A stretch of 10,279 nt of DNA. It comes from Acetofilamentum sp. GTDB lineage: Bacteria; Bacteroidota; Bacteroidia; Bacteroidales; JAFGUD01. This document shows positions 8,664-10,279 of the stretch, piece by piece (the first letter of the stretch is position 1; each line of letters opens with the position of its first letter). The translations under genes were made by a program, and so were the position numbers. The stretch is taken from positions 1 to 10,279 of the forward strand of contig DYKL01000102.1 in NCBI GenBank assembly GCA_020722645.1, in the 5' to 3' direction. The notes under the pieces were generated by a model. That model saw only the letters and a program-made list of their open reading frames with translations. It was not told the origin of the DNA and did not search any database.

Positions 8664-9073
8664 GGATTGCAAATCATTATTGTCCGAAACCTTGTATAAA
8701 AAATTTGTCGCTAGCCTACTCATACGCTTTGCGTCATTACGAGGCTTTGCTTCGTTCCTCGCAATGACGTTTTGCGAAGTAATCTTAAACCCGAACCGGT
8801 TTTAACGAGTCAGCTACTTCGTGCCTCGTAGTGACGATTTGCTTCTTGCTTTTGCTTCGTACCTCGCAATGACGTGTGCCTCGCAATAACGTTTGCCTCG
8901 CAGAGACGAAAAGTCTGGAAAATAATGTAAGCAGCAAAACTTGTAGTTATTGTGGCTTTTAATACATAGTTTTAATCGAAATCAACTTTTTTTAACTATT
9001 TAAAATACAATTATAAAACGTAATGTGTTTAAATATAACGTTTTATGTTTCGGACAATAATGATTGCAAATCC
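8664..9073. repeat. 410-base segment bounded by 27-base inverted repeats
   Basis: The left arm at 8664-8690 begins GGATTGCAAATCATTATT and ends GTCCGAAAC. The right arm at 9047-9073 is its reverse complement except for two positions in the GGATT(T)GCAA(A)TC part. The interior has no coding potential. It holds the 13-base motif cluster (8732-8908), an unremarkable AT-rich stretch, and a 9-base-stem hairpin, ATAAAACGT (9013-9021) with ACGTTTTAT (9038-9046), abutting the right arm. The layout is that of a non-autonomous mobile element, but no target-site duplication is evident outside the arms, so the limits are uncertain. Confidence 0.6.
8732..8908. repeat. Cluster of CCTCGCAATGACG-type motifs
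   Basis: Five forward copies of a 13-base motif occur: CCTCGCAATGACG (8757-8769), CCTCGTAGTGACG (8824-8836), CCTCGCAATGACG (8862-8874), CCTCGCAATAACG (8879-8891) and CCTCGCAGAGACG (8896-8908). One inverted copy, CGTCATTACGAGG (8732-8744), pairs with the first forward copy to give a 13-base stem with one mismatch and a 12-base loop. Copies are often preceded by GCTTCGT. The base composition is visibly richer in G and C than the surroundings. Similar CGTCATTGCGAGG-type repeats occur in many unrelated bacterial genomes. I see no protein or RNA gene here. Confidence 0.8.
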
Positions 9074-9175
9074 AAAAAAACGAATATGTTGATTTAAAAT
9101 TATAAAAACAGTTTAGTACAATTCAAGAGGCATAAATCTTGCTACTTGTTACTTATATAAAAAAATAATTTTTCA

Positions 9176-9210
9176 TTGTAATTATTCGACTATTTTTGTC
9201 ATAAATTTTG
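9176..9210 (+). promoter_or_regulatory. Weak promoter candidate for the 61-residue protein gene
   Basis: TTG at 9176-9178 precedes TAAATTTTG (9202-9210) by 23 bases; the latter has one base more than TANNTTTG. An exact TANNTTTG (TATTTTTG, 9191-9198) also occurs but has no TTG at the right distance. Either would give a short leader before the ATG at 9232. Confidence 0.35.
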
Positions 9211-9231
9211 CAAATGTAAAAACTTTATTTT

Positions 9232-9417
9232 ATGTCGAAAAAGAAAATATTTTCTATGGAGCATATTTGGTTTTTTTTAACAATCGTAACCTTAGTGCTT
9301 TTTATGATAAACACATTTAAAACCGATTTTTCTGATAATTACATACTTTTAATTTTATCTGCACTGAGTTTTCTGATGTACATTTGGAGAAGAACAATCA
9401 GAAGAAATGAAGAATAA
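9232..9417 (+). CDS. Small two-helix membrane protein of unknown function
   Basis: I do not recognise this 61-residue protein. It begins with a basic MSKKK, has two hydrophobic helices (about 10-27, HIWFFLTIVTLVLFM, and about 37-52, YILLILSALSFLMYIW) joined by a polar, acidic loop (TFKTDFSDN), and ends in the basic tail RRTIRRNEE. The positive-inside rule puts both ends in the cytoplasm and the short loop in the periplasm. Support for it being a real gene is the promoter-like sequence upstream, an A/T-rich start context, plausible protein composition and the lack of any competing frame. It is the only complete plus-strand gene in the window and stands alone between repeat-rich stretches, so no partner can be suggested. 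It could be a small inner-membrane modulator or a hypothetical conserved only among close relatives. Confidence 0.7.
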   Translation: MSKKKIFSMEHIWFFLTIVTLVLFMINTFKTDFSDNYILLILSALSFLMYIWRRTIRRNEE

Positions 9418-9426
9418 ATTAAGTTT

Positions 9427-9454
9427 GTAGAGACTTTGCGTGCAACTTCTGTAC
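9427..9454. repeat. Imperfect palindrome after the small membrane protein gene
   Basis: GTAGAGACTTTGC and GCAACTTCTGTAC face each other around a short centre, with three mismatched pairs (G-G, C-T and T-C). It lies ten bases after the stop codon at 9417. It resembles a decayed copy of the GTAGAGACGTTGC-type palindrome common in intergenic DNA of several phyla. It has no U-tract, so it is not a convincing intrinsic terminator. Confidence 0.4.
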
Positions 9455-9792
9455 ATTCATGACAGGCACCTGCCAGAGGCAAAGGGGTTTAGAATTATTT
9501 GTTTTAGAAAAAATTGATAAAATGACACAAATTTCATAAAAAATTTAACAAAACACGATTATTTAAGCACCAATTTTTTAAAAGCTAAAAATATTATGCG
9601 TTTGCAAGTTTCTTGATAATATTTATTGCATTAACATCTTCTTTTCCGCTTATAATGTTTTCAAACTGAGTTTGTTCTTCTTCATTCATATCTGACATAA
9701 AATTTATGTCTTCAATATTAATTTTTTTCTCTCCCATATTCCAGGCAGGAAAATCACGTGTTTTTATAGGTTTATATGAAATTAATATTATA

Positions 9793-9920
9793 CCTTAAAT
9801 CCGCAAGTCTTTTCGTAAGTGGTTGCAGGTGAAAACACCTGCAACATGCAGTTTGCACCAGTCAGGTGTTTTCACCTGACTGAATTTCAGATATATAAGT
9901 ATAGACATACGGATTTAAGG
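9793..9920. mobile_element. 128-base MITE-like element with terminal inverted repeats
   Basis: The ends are CCTTAAATCCG (9793-9803) and its perfect reverse complement CGGATTTAAGG (9910-9920). Directly outside lie identical 5-base copies of TTATA (9788-9792 and 9921-9925), a target-site duplication. The interior has no gene. It contains two perfect 10-base-stem hairpins, GTTGCAGGTG-AAAA-CACCTGCAAC (9822-9845) and CAGTCAGGTG-TTTT-CACCTGACTG (9859-9882), plus a small TGCA/TGCA pairing between them. Their 16-base cores are reverse complements of each other, so the whole element is a near-palindrome. It lies inside the BLUF gene, and precise removal restores that gene's frame, which fixes its limits. 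It must depend on a transposase encoded elsewhere. Confidence 0.85.
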
Positions 9921-10059
9921 TTATATTTGAATGACGTTCGTCTTTTCTTATAGTATCATACAAAGCATTAACTTCATCTTTTTCGCCTTCAATACATTGT
10001 ATAAAAGTATCTTTTGTAAACAGTAACAATCCGGTAATATCTTTCTTTTTGTTTTTTTC

Positions 10060-10062
10060 TTA
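10060..10062 (-). other. Premature in-frame TAA in the BLUF pseudogene
   Basis: Codon 26 is TAA in the series TCG-TAA-GAA-AAA-AAC. BLUF sequences on both sides align without a gap across it (Ser25, then Asn29, then ITG at 34-36), so this is a substitution rather than a frameshift, for example from AAA, CAA or GAA. It is a second lesion independent of the insertion. Confidence 0.85.
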
Positions 10063-10155
10063 CGATTTATCAAGTATTTTATAAATTTCTTCTTCCGAAC
10101 AGTTACGTTTGCTCACATAAATTATCTGATATAGCATAGATTCAAATTTTTTCTG

Positions 10156-10163
10156 CAAAAATA
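10156..10163 (-). promoter_or_regulatory. Possible -7 element of the BLUF pseudogene
   Basis: The minus strand reads TATTTTTG (10163-10156), an exact TANNTTTG match 18 bases before the ATG at 10137. No TTG is found 17-23 bases upstream, so only half of the promoter is visible. Confidence 0.35.
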
Positions 10164-10173
10164 AAAAAATTAG

Positions 10174-10205
10174 TTGTAAAAAAATCATTTTAATCATTAT
10201 ATTTG
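10174..10205 (+). promoter_or_regulatory. Promoter for a rightward gene leaving the window
   Basis: TTG (10174-10176), 21 bases, then TATATTTG (10198-10205) followed by C fits the Bacteroidota consensus fully. It is divergent from the BLUF pseudogene and lies 23 bases before an ATG at 10229. Confidence 0.6.
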
Positions 10206-10228
10206 CATTTTAACTTAAAAAAAATATT

Positions 10229-10279
10229 ATGAAACCCCCATGAGAACCTTAAAGTTCTCACACCAATAGAATGAAAATA
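10229..10279 (+). other. Start of a rightward gene at the window edge, with duplicated ATGAAA and a palindrome
   Basis: An ATG at 10229 with an A-rich leader opens only MKPP before TGA. Forty-two bases later ATGAAAATA (10271-10279) runs off the window and is the likelier true start, since MKI-type starts are common for exported proteins. Between the two lies the palindrome TGAGAAC-CTTAAA-GTTCTCA (10241-10260). The identical ATGAAA at 10229-10234 and 10271-10276 could be a 6-base target duplication around a small insert. Too little of the gene is visible to name it. Confidence 0.4.

Larger units (their letters stand above)
9594..10137 (-). pseudogene. BLUF-domain blue-light sensor, broken by a stop codon and an insertion element
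   Basis: The minus strand from ATG 10137 encodes MLYQIIYVSKRNCSEEEIYK, then a TAA at 10062-10060 (codon 26). The same frame continues KKDITGLLLFTKDTFIQCIE and KDERHSNI to codon 72. A 128-base element with a 5-base duplication then interrupts it. The rest, LISYKPIKTRDFPAWNMGEKK and a helical tail ending KKLANA, follows to TAA at 9594. Excising the element plus one TTATA copy restores one frame of 136 codons, a usual length for stand-alone BLUF proteins. The flavin-site residues are all there: Tyr7, Asn29, Gln47, Trp88 and Met90, with Asn-Gln (18) and Gln-Trp (41) spacings equal to those in AppA and Slr1694. BLUF proteins sense blue light through FAD and signal through partner proteins. The conserved pocket implies recent loss. 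The TAA replaces one poorly conserved residue without shifting the frame. Confidence 0.9.

Noticed and set aside
8910..9012. tRNA or other structured RNA gene in the gap before the small membrane protein
   Set aside because: No cloverleaf, conserved TTC loop or other recognisable RNA motif is visible; the stretch is plain AT-rich DNA.
9418..9593. Intrinsic terminator between the convergent small gene and BLUF pseudogene
   Set aside because: The only stems (9427-9454, and GGCA-CC-TGCC near 9465) are weak and not followed by a U-tract.
9793..9920. REPIN (paired REP hairpins moved by a RAYT transposase)
   Set aside because: The paired inverse hairpins look REPIN-like, but perfect terminal inverted repeats and a clean 5-base target duplication point to cut-and-paste (DDE-type) transposition.

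Overview
The window looks like chromosomal DNA of an AT-rich member of the Bacteroidota. Three things support this: a DUF4290 protein, a family I know only from that phylum; promoter-like sites of the TTG-N(17-23)-TANNTTTG type used by Bacteroides and Flavobacterium; and start codons preceded by A-rich stretches rather than clear Shine-Dalgarno sites. I cannot place it to genus.

Positions 93-8549 hold six genes, all on the minus strand and read right to left: a DMT/EamA transporter, a UvrD/PcrA helicase, a DUF4290 protein, a large LptF/LptG-type permease, a GT39-like membrane glycosyltransferase and a GT4 glycosyltransferase. Three of the joins overlap by 14-26 bases. There are probably two transcription blocks, transporter-helicase and DUF4290-permease-GT39-GT4, separated by a leader carrying an 8-base tandem repeat (5223-5310). 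The second block points to cell-envelope work: LPS export next to lipid-linked sugar transfer and glycan assembly. The DNA around the block looks ordinary.

Positions 8550-9231 are gene-free. They hold a promoter for the transporter, a GGATTTGCAATCC-type palindrome, and a 410-base segment bounded by 27-base inverted repeats. Inside that segment is a cluster of a 13-base motif (CCTCGCAATGACG and variants). A lone plus-strand gene for a 61-residue two-helix membrane protein follows at 9232-9417.

Positions 9594-10137 are the most interesting part. They hold a broken minus-strand gene for a short BLUF blue-light sensor, which lies outside any intact reading frame. It has two lesions: an in-frame TAA at codon 26, and a 128-base MITE-like element flanked by a 5-base target duplication (TTATA). 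Removing the element and one TTATA copy in silico restores the frame exactly and gives a 136-codon gene with all the usual flavin-pocket residues. The element carries 11-base terminal inverted repeats and two perfect hairpins whose cores are reverse complements of each other. Right of the pseudogene, a divergent promoter leads to a possible gene start at the window edge. That start shows a duplicated ATGAAA around a small palindrome.

I did not find a wholly new multi-gene system. The strongest novel signals are the insertion element, its sensor-gene victim and the nested intergenic repeats.
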